Positions 1 to 8,283 are shown, counted from the first letter of the stretch. The stretch is DNA of 43,577 bases from a bacterium (GCA_021813325.1 JAKALA010000032.1:1-43577); one strand, 5' to 3'. Numbers and translations: made by a program. The notes: generated by a model not told the origin, from the sequence alone.

Positions 1-183
1 CGGGGAATCACCCTCAAGGAATCGTTGCCAAATTGAAATCGAAAAAAACCCTAACAGCGAAATCATGTCGGTTTTACCAAGTCAAATTCGCTGTCACCGA
101 AAACTTAACCGGACAGTAGTGGTCGCGTAACACAACGGGAGGAATTCCTTTTCCGGCTACGTTTGGCCCGTATATTCAGGACT

Positions 184-1575
184 ATGCCTAACAAAACACT
201 CCCTCTGCCCATCGCGTTGGCGCTGCTGATTTTTCCCGTCATGCTTTTGGCGAATCCGCCAGCTTCGGCGCCCACTTGTTGGAAATGGGCGTCAACGCCG
301 CCGATGGGCTGGAACAGTTATGACGCCTGGGGCACCAGCATCACCGAGAAGGAGACGTTGGACAACGCGCACTTCATGCAGCAAAAGCTCTTATCCCACG
401 GCTGGCAATACATCGTCATTGACGCGCGCTGGTATGATTCCGTTTCCTCGTTTGATGACCGGGATTTCAACCGCGAGCGGGCGGGCGCAAGGCTGTATGC
501 GGATGAATTCGGACGGATGCTCCCGGCGATAAACCGTTTTCCCTCCGCTGCGGACGGTAAAGGTTTCAAGCCGCTGGCCGACCAAATTCATTCGATGGGA
601 TTGAAGTTCGGCTTCCACATGATGCGCGGCATTCCGCAGCAATCGGTCCATGCCAAGACGCCCATCGAAGGCAGCCGTTTCACGGCCGCGGATGCGGGGG
701 ATCCGAAGAATACTTGCGGTTGGTGTCCCGACATGTTCGGCGTGAAAAACAATGAAGCGGGCCAGGCGTGGTATGACTCCTGCGCGCGGCTGTGGGCGGC
801 GTGGGGAATTGATTTCGTGAAGGTGGACGATCTTTCCAACCCGTATCACGCGCGTGAAATTGAGATGATCCGCAAGGCCATTGACCAGTGTGGTCGCTCC
901 ATTGTTCTCAGCACGTCGCCCGGGCCGACCGATCCTTCGCACGCAAACCACGTCAGCACCAACGCCAATATGTGGCGCATCTCTGGAGATTTCTGGGATC
1001 AATGGGGCGAATCGCATCGCTCCGGATTGAACTCCCAATTTGATTTGCTCGCCAAATGGCAGGGCGTCGCCGGGCCGGGCCATTGGCCGGACGCGGACAT
1101 GATTCCGTTCGGGCACATCGGCATCAAATGCACCATCGCCGGACCGGACCGGCAGACGCGTTTCACCAAGGACGAGCAACGCACCTTGATGTCGCTCTGG
1201 GCGATTGCACCGTCGCCGCTCATGCTGGGCAACAATTTGCCGGACACGGATGGATGGACGTTGTCGCTGTTGACCAACGACGAAGTGCTGGCGGTGAATC
1301 AAGATGTTCTCGGCCGTCCCGCGCGGCGCGTGACGCAAGTCAACGGCTCGGAAATCTGGGTGAAGGAATTGAAAGACGGCAGCCGGGCCGTGGGGCTGTT
1401 CAATCGCAGCGACGCGGCGCAGAACATTGAACTGAATTGGAACGATGCCGGCTTGACCGGCCAACAGAAACTTCGCGATCTTTGGGCGCGCCAAGACCTC
1501 GGCACCTTTACGGCAAAGTATTCCGCGCTCATTCCCCGGCATGGAGCAATGCTTCTGCGCGTCCGGCCTGAATGA
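184..1575 (+). CDS. Secreted GH27 alpha-galactosidase-like enzyme
   Basis: Predicted exported glycoside hydrolase of family GH27 that removes terminal alpha-galactosyl (or alpha-N-acetylgalactosaminyl) residues with retention of configuration. From the ATG at 184 it has 463 residues: a hydrophobic signal peptide (about residues 1-28, ending ANPPASA), then the family opening TPPMGWNSYDAWG. The nucleophile is likely the first Asp of FVKVDD (D215) and the acid/base the Asp of WRISGD (D269). A C-terminal beta-sandwich follows, which is the usual GH27 layout. A TTG at 163 extends the frame by seven residues; I prefer ATG 184 because it gives a cleaner signal peptide, although a GGGAGGAA stretch at 138-144 is far from both. 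It is the first gene of a tight operon: the next start lies 13 bp after its stop. Family call is strong; substrate is inferred. Confidence 0.9.
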   Translation: MPNKTLPLPIALALLIFPVMLLANPPASAPTCWKWASTPPMGWNSYDAWGTSITEKETLDNAHFMQQKLLSHGWQYIVIDARWYDSVSSFDDRDFNRERAGARLYADEFGRMLPAINRFPSAADGKGFKPLADQIHSMGLKFGFHMMRGIPQQSVHAKTPIEGSRFTAADAGDPKNTCGWCPDMFGVKNNEAGQAWYDSCARLWAAWGIDFVKVDDLSNPYHAREIEMIRKAIDQCGRSIVLSTSPGPTDPSHANHVSTNANMWRISGDFWDQWGESHRSGLNSQFDLLAKWQGVAGPGHWPDADMIPFGHIGIKCTIAGPDRQTRFTKDEQRTLMSLWAIAPSPLMLGNNLPDTDGWTLSLLTNDEVLAVNQDVLGRPARRVTQVNGSEIWVKELKDGSRAVGLFNRSDAAQNIELNWNDAGLTGQQKLRDLWARQDLGTFTAKYSALIPRHGAMLLRVRPE

Positions 1576-1588
1576 AATCACCTCACAT

Positions 1589-2383
1589 ATGCGGAAAACA
1601 TCTCCCATCGAAAAACTTCTCGGCTCGATTCCCAACCGCTTGCAACTGGCCGGTGGCTGGATTGACCAACCGTTCGTCTCGCGCCACAACCCCCAGCCGC
1701 CCGGCTCGATGGTCGTGGTGCAGATCGAACCCGATTTTCGTCCGATGGACCGCAGCGGCATCGCCAGCGGCACACGAGCCATCGCGATGAAATTGTGGAA
1801 GGGCAAATTGCCGAACCGCCCGCTGGACGAACTGGTGCGCGAGCTTTACGACGCGGAAAACCAGGGCAAGGCCGAGCCGAGCGGTTCGCAGGACATGATC
1901 GGGCTGATCTATCCCGGCGTGAACCGGCTGGACTACGACTTCAACAATCACGGTGGCGTGTTCGCCTCGCACATTGAGTCGTGCAATTCGCCGCGGGTGG
2001 CGAAATGGTTGAGCAAGGTGCTGCATTTGATTCCCGTCGAGCCGCGCCCGGATGGTTACAGCCCGCTCGGCCTCAAAAATCTGGAGCCCAAATGGGTCGC
2101 GCGGTTGGGGCAGTCAGGAAAAGATTGTTTTGACGCCATCGTGAAAATGGACGCGGAGAAACTCGGCGCATCGCTTAATCTCACGATGCAATGCTGGGAA
2201 AAACTTTTGCCGCACGTTGTCCGGCATGCGGCGTTGCGCGTGGATTTGCTGCCGATTTTGCGTGCGTATCAAAAACAGTATCCCGGCGCGATGTATTCCG
2301 GCTGCGGCGGCGGTTATCTCATCGTCGCCTCGGAAAAGCCGGTGCCTGGTGCATTCCAAGTCACTGTCCGTGTTGCTAAATAA
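1589..2383 (+). CDS. GHMP-family sugar kinase (divergent)
   Basis: Putative cytoplasmic small-molecule kinase of the GHMP superfamily (galactokinase, L-fucokinase, heptose kinase relatives), 264 residues. Three GHMP motifs can be traced. IPNRLQLAGGWIDQP (residues 14-28) corresponds to the N-terminal PxRxxLxGxHxD substrate motif. GSQDMIGLIYPGVNRLDYD (99-117) resembles the GxQDQ...GG(I/F)N motif of sugar-1- and heptose-7-kinases. GAMYSGCGGGYLIV (233 on) is motif 3. The Gly/Ser-rich ATP motif is poorly conserved; RSGIASGTRAIA (55-66) is the best candidate. It is short for the family (usually 300 or more), so nucleotide binding may be altered. An upstream in-frame ATG at 1541 overlaps the GH27 gene and is less likely. 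It sits between two exo-glycosidases and before a nucleotidyltransferase, which suggests phosphorylation of a released sugar. The exact sugar cannot be read from sequence. Confidence 0.72.
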   Translation: MRKTSPIEKLLGSIPNRLQLAGGWIDQPFVSRHNPQPPGSMVVVQIEPDFRPMDRSGIASGTRAIAMKLWKGKLPNRPLDELVRELYDAENQGKAEPSGSQDMIGLIYPGVNRLDYDFNNHGGVFASHIESCNSPRVAKWLSKVLHLIPVEPRPDGYSPLGLKNLEPKWVARLGQSGKDCFDAIVKMDAEKLGASLNLTMQCWEKLLPHVVRHAALRVDLLPILRAYQKQYPGAMYSGCGGGYLIVASEKPVPGAFQVTVRVAK

Positions 2384-2387
2384 AATT

Positions 2388-4031
2388 ATGAAATTAAAAA
2401 TTATCCTCGGTAGCTTTTTTACCGGCGCAATCTCTCTAGTTGCTTGGGCGCAAGCCAATTCATTGCAACTCCCGCCGATTGGCGAAGGGCCGTTCAAACC
2501 GGACTGGAATTCGCTCACCAATTATCAAACGCCCGAGTGGTTTTGCGACGCCAAGTTTGGGATCTGGGCGCACTGGGGTCCGCAATGCCAGCCCGAACAT
2601 GGCGATTGGTATGCGCGCAGCATGTATGAGGAGGGCAGCGGTGATTATAACTCGCACCTCGCCGAATACGGCCATCCCTCAACCAACGGCTTCAAGGAAG
2701 TGATCCATGCTTGGAAGGCGGAGCATTTTGATCCCGACAAGCTGCTGAAATTTTACAAGGACAATGGCGCGAAGTATTTCATGGCGCTGGCCAACCACCA
2801 TGACAACTTCGATAATTTCAATTCCAAATATCAGCCGTGGAACTCCGTGGCCATTGGGCCGCGGAAAGACTTGATCGGTGGCTGGTCCAAAGCGGCGCGG
2901 AAAAACGGGCTGCGGTTTGGTGTCAGCGTTCACGCCTCCCACGCCTGGTCGTGGTATGAAGTGGCGCAGGGCGCGGATAAATCCGGCCCCTTGGCGGGCG
3001 TGCCTTATGACGGCAAGCTGACCAAGGCCGATGGCAAGGGGCTTTGGTGGGATGGCCTTGATCCGCAGGACCTTTATACGCAGAACCACCAGCCCGGCAA
3101 AAAACTGGTTTGGGACTGGGATTCCAAGCAGGGCAGCAGTGTGCCTGACCCCGCCTACATGGAGAAATTTTTCAAACGCGTCCAGCAGCTTTGGGATGAT
3201 TATCGCCCGGACATGGTTTATTTCGACGACGATGTGCTGCCGTTGCACGGCGTCACCGACGAAGTGGGACTGAAACTTGCCGCGCACTTTTACAACACCA
3301 GCATCCATTGGCACCATGGCCTGAACGAGGCAGTGATGACCGACAAGCACCTGAATGACCTGGAACGCCACGCGGAGGTTTATGACATTGAGCGTGGCAA
3401 GGCGGAGGGCATTCTCCCGCTGCCTTGGCAGACCGATACCTGCATCGGCTCCTGGCATTATGATCAGGCCATTTACCAAAACCACCGTTACAAATCCGCA
3501 GCTTCCGTCATTCGGATGCTGGCCGATATTGTCAGCAAAAACGGCAATTTGATGTTGAGCGTGCCACTTCAGCGCGACGGTCAGCCGGACGCTGAAGAAA
3601 TCAAGATTGTCAGCGAAATCGGCTCCTGGCTGAAAATCAATGGCGAGGCGATTTACGCGACCCGCCCTTGGAAAATATACGGCGAAGGGCCGTCCACTCA
3701 ATCCGCCGATAAAGGCCAGTTTGATGGCCAACGCGACGTGCAAAAAGCACCGTTCACACCGGAAGACATCCGGTTCACAAAGTCCAAGAACGGCAGGACG
3801 CTTTATGCCATCGTGCTGGAGATTCCAAAAGACGGCAAAGTTGTGATCAAATCGCTCGCGTCCAGTTCGGCCGATTGGCCGGAGAAAATTAGTAGCGTGA
3901 AACTGGTTGGCGGAGGCAGATGGTGGGGCGATCGCAGCTTGAAATTCACCCGCGCCGAAACCGGCCTGCACGTTTTTCTACCCGAAAAGTATAAGGGCAA
4001 GACGGCTTTAGCGCTGAAAATCCAATCCTAG
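2388..4031 (+). CDS. Secreted GH29 alpha-L-fucosidase-like enzyme
   Basis: Predicted exported retaining alpha-L-fucosidase (GH29), 547 residues from the ATG four bases after the kinase stop. A longer open frame runs back to 2217 but overlaps the kinase gene. A signal peptide (about 1-22, ending AWAQA) precedes the catalytic barrel. Family landmarks are FGIWAHWGPQ (57-66), YFMALANHHDNFDNFNS (130-146, the His-His substrate-binding pair), GPRKDLIGGW (157-166) and DYRPDMVYFDDD (271-282), where D280 matches the GH29 nucleophile position. A beta-sandwich with SVKLVGGG and LKFTRAETGLHVFLP closes the protein, as in other GH29 enzymes. The acid/base is not conserved across GH29 and I did not assign it. 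The next gene begins 1 bp after its stop, so the two are probably co-translated. Fucose as substrate is inferred from family. Confidence 0.92.
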   Translation: MKLKIILGSFFTGAISLVAWAQANSLQLPPIGEGPFKPDWNSLTNYQTPEWFCDAKFGIWAHWGPQCQPEHGDWYARSMYEEGSGDYNSHLAEYGHPSTNGFKEVIHAWKAEHFDPDKLLKFYKDNGAKYFMALANHHDNFDNFNSKYQPWNSVAIGPRKDLIGGWSKAARKNGLRFGVSVHASHAWSWYEVAQGADKSGPLAGVPYDGKLTKADGKGLWWDGLDPQDLYTQNHQPGKKLVWDWDSKQGSSVPDPAYMEKFFKRVQQLWDDYRPDMVYFDDDVLPLHGVTDEVGLKLAAHFYNTSIHWHHGLNEAVMTDKHLNDLERHAEVYDIERGKAEGILPLPWQTDTCIGSWHYDQAIYQNHRYKSAASVIRMLADIVSKNGNLMLSVPLQRDGQPDAEEIKIVSEIGSWLKINGEAIYATRPWKIYGEGPSTQSADKGQFDGQRDVQKAPFTPEDIRFTKSKNGRTLYAIVLEIPKDGKVVIKSLASSSADWPEKISSVKLVGGGRWWGDRSLKFTRAETGLHVFLPEKYKGKTALALKIQS

Positions 4032-4032
4032 A

Positions 4033-4851
4033 ATGCCGACCCCAAAACAAGTCGTTGTCAGCGGCGGTTTTGACGACATCCAGTCGCGCGACCTGCGTTT
4101 TCTGGAAGAAGCCTCGAAACTGGGCATGTTGACAGTGCTGCTCTGGACAGACGCCGCGCTGGGAAAAATTACAGGCAAAGCGCCCAAGTTTACGCTCGCC
4201 GAACGCACCTATTTCCTCAATGCCGTTCGCTATGTCAGCAAGGTCGTTGAGGTTTCGGCTGCGGCTGATTTCAATTCCCTTCCAAAAAATATCAGCGCCG
4301 GCATCTGGGCGGATTACGGGCCGATGCAGAATTCGGCCCGCGAAAAGTTCTGCCGCGAAAACAACCTCGCGTATCGCGTCTTTTCCGCGGACGACTTGAA
4401 AGGATTTCCCGAGCCGCCGCCCATGCCGTCCGTGCCGGGCAAAAGGAAAATCGTCGCCACTGGCTGTTACGATTGGTTCCACTCCGGCCATGTGCGGTTC
4501 ACGGAGGAAGCCTCGGCTTACGGCGACCTGTATGTTTGCCTTGGCAGCGATGCCAATGTGCGCCTGCTAAAAGGCGAAGGCCATCCGCTGCTTTGCGAGG
4601 AAGAGCGGCGTTACGTCGTCGGCTCGATCAAGTTTGTGAAGCAGGCGCTCATTACCACCGGCAGCGGCTGGGTGGATGCCGATCCAGAAATCCGCCGGCT
4701 CAAGCCTGATATTTATGTGGTGAATGAGGACGGCGACAAGGGGGGCAAACGCGAGTATTGCGAGAAAATGGGGCTGGAATATCTGGTGCTCAAGCGCGCG
4801 CCGGCGCCGGGGTTGCCCAACCGCAGCAGCACTGACTTGAGGGGATTTTAG
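4033..4851 (+). CDS. Tandem cytidylyltransferase-like nucleotidyltransferase
   Basis: A 272-residue protein with two copies of the HxGH nucleotidyltransferase fold (relatives: RfaE/HldE C-domain, TagD, CTP:phosphocholine/phosphoethanolamine cytidylyltransferases). The C-terminal copy (about 137-272) is intact: VATGCYDWFHSGHVRF carries HSGH (150-153), and the end has RSSTDLR (264-270), matching the ISSTxxR signature. The N-terminal copy (about 5-120) begins SGGFDDIQSRDLRFLEEAS. It keeps the G-FD and LEEA positions but lacks HxGH, so it is probably not catalytic. The architecture resembles two-domain ethanolamine-phosphate cytidylyltransferases, but with the first domain dead. As the last gene of the operon it would plausibly activate the phosphosugar made by the GHMP kinase to an NDP-sugar. 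Nucleotide and sugar are unknown; HxGH enzymes usually use CTP or ATP. Confidence 0.8.
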   Translation: MPTPKQVVVSGGFDDIQSRDLRFLEEASKLGMLTVLLWTDAALGKITGKAPKFTLAERTYFLNAVRYVSKVVEVSAAADFNSLPKNISAGIWADYGPMQNSAREKFCRENNLAYRVFSADDLKGFPEPPPMPSVPGKRKIVATGCYDWFHSGHVRFTEEASAYGDLYVCLGSDANVRLLKGEGHPLLCEEERRYVVGSIKFVKQALITTGSGWVDADPEIRRLKPDIYVVNEDGDKGGKREYCEKMGLEYLVLKRAPAPGLPNRSSTDLRGF

Positions 4852-4865
4852 TCGCTGAATAAACC

Positions 4866-4913
4866 CTCCAGCTTGGCTGGAGAGACTCCCGGAGTTTGAC
4901 AGCTCCGGGAGTC
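4866..4913. repeat. Twin hairpin after the sugar operon, possible terminator
   Basis: Two adjacent perfect inverted repeats lie just after the last operon gene. The first is CTCCAGC-TTG-GCTGGAG (4866-4882). The second is GACTCCCGGAG, an 8-nt loop, then CTCCGGGAGTC (4884-4913, 11-bp stem), followed by GTTTGTG. The U-tract is poor, so it may be a weak intrinsic terminator, a 3' stabiliser or a repeated palindromic element. The rest of 4914-5066 shows nothing I can name. Confidence 0.55.
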
Positions 4914-5066
4914 GTTTGTGAGGCTAACTTTCGTGAACTGCTCAAGGTTTACGAAAGGGGAGTCCAATGCAGACGATTGGTTGAAGTAATTTATAAATGC
5001 GTGATATATTTACCCGCACCTGCCCCTCTCCCCTAAGAAGGGATAGGGAATAAAACTCAAAAAATT

Positions 5067-5369
5067 ATGTTCAGCGTCGGACAAAAAGTCGTGTTGGTGG
5101 ATGACAAGTGGCCGGATGCCGTCAAAGAACTGTATCTGCAATTGCCGGTGCTGGACACCGTCTATATCGTCCGCGCCGTGCGGGTGGGCGTGAAAGTGGA
5201 CGAGTTGCTCATGGACATGCGACGCGTATTGGAGCCATCCATATTACTGATCGGAATTGTTAATCCTTGCAACTACCTCGGCGTGGAAGCGGGCTTTGCC
5301 GCCAGCCGCTTCCGGGCGCTGGATGAATTGAAGACCAAGGCCGTCGAGGAAAAGGAGGCGGTGGTTTGA
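5067..5369 (+). CDS. Small conserved hypothetical protein
   Basis: A 100-residue soluble protein of unknown function. It opens with MFSVGQKVVLVDDKWP and has LPVLDTVYIVRAV, then IVNPCNYLGVEAGFAASRFRALDEL. This order (VGQKVV-DD, LPV...Y.VR, IVNP...G.E.GF..SRFR.LDEL) resembles small orphan proteins found in many bacteria and phages that look like short beta-barrels. That resemblance is from memory and gives no function. The ATG is preceded by an A-rich leader with GATAGGGAATAAA. It stands alone, 215 bp after the sugar operon and convergent with the sigma-factor gene 47 bp away. The glutamate- and lysine-rich C-terminus looks disordered. I am fairly sure it is coding and have no basis for a role. 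Confidence 0.6.
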   Translation: MFSVGQKVVLVDDKWPDAVKELYLQLPVLDTVYIVRAVRVGVKVDELLMDMRRVLEPSILLIGIVNPCNYLGVEAGFAASRFRALDELKTKAVEEKEAVV

Positions 5370-5416
5370 AATTGAGGAATGGGAACTGATGCAAAATTCC
5401 CGCCGCTTGATTGGTT

Positions 5417-6817
5417 TTAATTTGGTGACAGAATCATGTGGCCTTTTTCGTAAACATCAAAATTTCCATTTGGTTCTGTGTGAACTTCAGAATGACCATC
5501 AGCAAAACCATAGGTCTTCATCCATTTGCCGCTAAATGACTGCCATGCTTGTTTTTCTTTTAGCACAATAGTTTCTGCTGGCATTACGATGTTGGTAATT
5601 GAACCTTGGTAAACAAGATCAAAATTGGTTGCTATCAGGTCTTTGCTGGAACCAAAATATGGAGTTGCTTGAGCAATGTTCGCTGGAAACTGCTGTTGGT
5701 TATCGTCGGCAAACATGATTAAACCTAGCACCCCTTGTTTAGCGATATCCATCTTGGCTACGGCGGCTTCTTTTTGCTGCTCTTCTGGATCAACCGCGAC
5801 TTGCGGTCGCGTTGTTGCATCCAGTTGCGCGGCTTGGAGACGTTTGTTTTCCTCGCGCAACTTTTCCAGTTCGCCAGTCTGCCGGCGCAAAACGCCTGCC
5901 TCGCCCCGCAATTTCAGCAATTCATTGAGTTGATCGGACGACAGACCATTAGCTTCGCCGACTGACGCCAGGCGATTGGAAAGATTCTCGCCGTCTGTTT
6001 TCAATAGGGCCACCTGCTGTTGCAGGCTTCCATTTTCATCAAGCAATTTTTGCTGCTCGTGATGTTGCACCACAATCGCCGTGGCGGCGCCAGCCACAGC
6101 CAGTGCGCTGAAGCCGAGTTTGAGTTTGGTCATGGTCATTATTTTCATAAATGCGAAGGTTCCAGTTCCCGTTGCGGCAATTGAAGTCGTTGCCAGGGCT
6201 GCGGAAAGGCCGGCGGGCGCAAGCTGCACGGCATTGGCGGAAAGGACCGCCGCCAGCGTGGCCGTCGCGGCGACACCGCGTTTGGCAAGGACCGCGCGCA
6301 ATTTTTCCAAGGCCCGCTCCACACGCATCCGCGCGGCGTTTTCATTCAAGCCCAGTTTCGCGCCGACCTCGGCGAACGGTCGGTTTTCAAAATAACGCAG
6401 CAGGATGGCGTCACGATCGGGGGCCTTGAGTTCGTGCATGGCCGCATCCAGCAGGGGACGAAGCATTTCCCATTCGGTGGCGGGCGCGGATTCATTGGCG
6501 GGTTCGCGCATAAAGATTTCTTCGCGTTCGCGGCGGCGGTTTTCCGCGCGCACAATTTTCGCGGCGGCAAAATGCGCGCTCGTGTAAAGCCAGCCGGAGA
6601 TATTATCGCGGCGGGCAAGCGCCGCCGCCTTCTTCGCCAGGTCGGTGAAAACATTTTGCGCTACATCCTTGGCCAGATGCGCGTCGCCGCCGGTCTGCCG
6701 CAGGGCGGCGGAATAGACGAGATTGACGTGGCGTTTCACGACCTCGGCAAAGGCGTCCTCGGAGTTTGTCCGGGCAAAAGTGGCCAGCAATTCGGCGTCG
6801 GGTGTCATCGTTTTCAT
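5417..6817 (-). CDS. ECF sigma factor fused to membrane anchor, coiled coil and prepilin-like domain
   Basis: A 466-residue fusion. Residues about 10-180 are an ECF sigma factor: sigma-2 (DAFAEVVKRHVNLVYSAALRQ...AKDVAQNVFTDLAKKA) and sigma-4 (LPLL-type linker, DRDAILLRYFENRPFAEVGAKLGLN, helix-turn-helix at about 145-172). An Ala-rich linker follows (181-222), then one membrane helix (about 234-251) and a heptad-like coiled coil (about 252-332). The last 120 residues contain LIMFADDNQQQFP and YGFADGHSEV (436-445), resembling the globular part of prepilin-like proteins common in Verrucomicrobiota and Lentisphaerae. A sigma factor tethered in cis to a sensor could replace a separate anti-sigma factor; that is inference. 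The 3' part is visibly more A+T-rich than the sigma part. Start may be ATG 6817 or 6808. No anti-sigma gene adjoins it. Confidence 0.85.
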   Translation of the reverse strand: MKTMTPDAELLATFARTNSEDAFAEVVKRHVNLVYSAALRQTGGDAHLAKDVAQNVFTDLAKKAAALARRDNISGWLYTSAHFAAAKIVRAENRRREREEIFMREPANESAPATEWEMLRPLLDAAMHELKAPDRDAILLRYFENRPFAEVGAKLGLNENAARMRVERALEKLRAVLAKRGVAATATLAAVLSANAVQLAPAGLSAALATTSIAATGTGTFAFMKIMTMTKLKLGFSALAVAGAATAIVVQHHEQQKLLDENGSLQQQVALLKTDGENLSNRLASVGEANGLSSDQLNELLKLRGEAGVLRRQTGELEKLREENKRLQAAQLDATTRPQVAVDPEEQQKEAAVAKMDIAKQGVLGLIMFADDNQQQFPANIAQATPYFGSSKDLIATNFDLVYQGSITNIVMPAETIVLKEKQAWQSFSGKWMKTYGFADGHSEVHTEPNGNFDVYEKGHMILSPN

Positions 6818-6974
6818 GTTATAGCACCCGCCGAATTGAAAACCGCACAGGAAAAAATTACTGGGGAGAAATTTGCCATTGCCGGCACCGATGTCCCGAA
6901 ATTAAAACCTGGCGCGCTAACAATACAGGTGTGATTTCACGCCGTGTAAAATACCAGCTATCCCGGCAACAAGT

Positions 6975-7002
6975 TTGACTCGTTGGCTTTAGCGGTTAAA
7001 AT
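6975..7002 (+). promoter_or_regulatory. Sigma-70-like promoter candidate before the MFS gene
   Basis: TTGACT (6975-6980) and TAAAAT (6997-7002) are separated by 16 bp, close to the vegetative consensus. Transcription would start near 7009, leaving only about a 10-nt leader before the ATG at 7020, and the GGAGG at 7003-7007 would then fall upstream of the transcript. The two signals conflict, so confidence is moderate. Confidence 0.35.
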
Positions 7003-7019
7003 GGAGGGAATTATTTTGC

Positions 7020-8270
7020 ATGAACCGCAAACCTTCAATGCTCGTTGTTTTTCTGACCGTCTTCATTGACCTGATCGGCTTTGGGATTGTCGTGCCTCTG
7101 GTGCCCATGTATAGCCGGCATTACGGTGCCAGCGGCTGGCTGATCGGAGCCATCATCGCATCGTTCTCCGCGATGCAGTTTATTTTCTCGCCGATTTGGG
7201 GAAGGCTCTCAGACCGCCACGGACGCCGCCCGATCCTACTCATCAGCACAGCCGGAGCTGCGCTGTCGTATGTGCTGTTTGCGGTGGCTTCGGGCATCGA
7301 AAATCACACCACAGCGCTCTTGGCATTGCTGGTTTCACGGGTATTTGCCGGGGCTTGCGGCGGCAACATCACGGTGGCCCAGGCTTACATTGCAGACATC
7401 ACGCCGCCAGAAAATCGCTCGAAACGAATGGGGCTGATTGGCATGGCGTTTGGCCTTGGTTTTATATTCGGCCCGGCCATCAGCGGACTGGCCTTAAAAT
7501 TCGGCGGGGCCACCGCGCCCGGCTGGACGGCGGCCGCATTGTGCGCCGGCAATTTTCTGCTCGCCTTTTCCATTCTCGCAGAAAGCTTGAAACCGAATTC
7601 CAGCCACGCCAGCAATCGTCCGCGATTTGCCCAATGGGGACACACGCTATCCCAGCCAAAAATCGGGCTGCTGATTTTGATCTTTTTTCTCGCCACATTT
7701 GCCTTTAGTTGTTTCGAAAGCACGTTGCCGTTGCTCGTAAGCGATAATTTTAACCTCGGCATTTCCATGGACGAAACCAAACCAGCGGGCACGGTCATTT
7801 CATTGTTTGTTTTCTGCGGATTGATCGGCGCGTTCATCCAGGGGGGATTGATCGGGCGGCTGGTAAAAATGTTGGGCGAACCCAAACTCATCGCGCTCAG
7901 CCTGGTGTTTACCGGCGCGGCGCTGGCATTGCTGCCTTTCATCAAAGGCGAAGGGGTTTTGCAGTGGTCGTCGGTTTTGCACGCCAGCAATGGACCTTGG
8001 ATCAAAATGTTGCTGGCGCTGGCGCTGCTCTCCATTGGCTCCAGCCTGACACGCGCTCCCGTTTTTGGATTACTCTCCAATCTGACCCCAGCCAATGAAC
8101 AAGGGGCCACCATCGGAGTGGCGCAAAGCGCGGGCAGCTTGGCGCGGATTTTAGGTCCGATGTTCGCGGCCTCGTTGTATGTTCACATTGCGGCGTTGCC
8201 GTATGTGGTCTGCGGCGGGGTTTCCGTGCTGGCCGCGCTTCTGGCCATCAGCCGGCTCAACCAGCGGTAG
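7020..8270 (+). CDS. MFS transporter, TetA/drug-exporter-like
   Basis: A 416-residue inner-membrane protein with about 12 hydrophobic segments, of the major facilitator superfamily DHA1 type. The first helix reads FLTVFIDLIGFGIVVPLVPMY, typical of tetracycline/multidrug antiporters. The cytoplasmic loop 2-3 carries motif A as GRLSDRHGRRPILLIST (about residues 61-77). It probably acts as a proton-coupled exporter; the substrate cannot be told, and distant TetA-like proteins often do not confer resistance. GGAGG lies 12 nt before the ATG. The gene after it starts 13 bp downstream on the same strand, so both may be co-transcribed. No regulator of the TetR type is nearby. Confidence 0.88.
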   Translation: MNRKPSMLVVFLTVFIDLIGFGIVVPLVPMYSRHYGASGWLIGAIIASFSAMQFIFSPIWGRLSDRHGRRPILLISTAGAALSYVLFAVASGIENHTTALLALLVSRVFAGACGGNITVAQAYIADITPPENRSKRMGLIGMAFGLGFIFGPAISGLALKFGGATAPGWTAAALCAGNFLLAFSILAESLKPNSSHASNRPRFAQWGHTLSQPKIGLLILIFFLATFAFSCFESTLPLLVSDNFNLGISMDETKPAGTVISLFVFCGLIGAFIQGGLIGRLVKMLGEPKLIALSLVFTGAALALLPFIKGEGVLQWSSVLHASNGPWIKMLLALALLSIGSSLTRAPVFGLLSNLTPANEQGATIGVAQSAGSLARILGPMFAASLYVHIAALPYVVCGGVSVLAALLAISRLNQR

Positions 8271-8283
8271 GCATGCAAGGCAT

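Noticed and set aside
391-1806. Long open frame on the minus strand opposite the GH27 gene (about 470 codons)
   Set aside because: It is the complement of a GC-rich coding gene with clear GH27 motifs; the antisense product has no family features. Similar long antisense frames opposite the GH29 gene, the hybrid kinase, gltX and acnA were rejected for the same reason.
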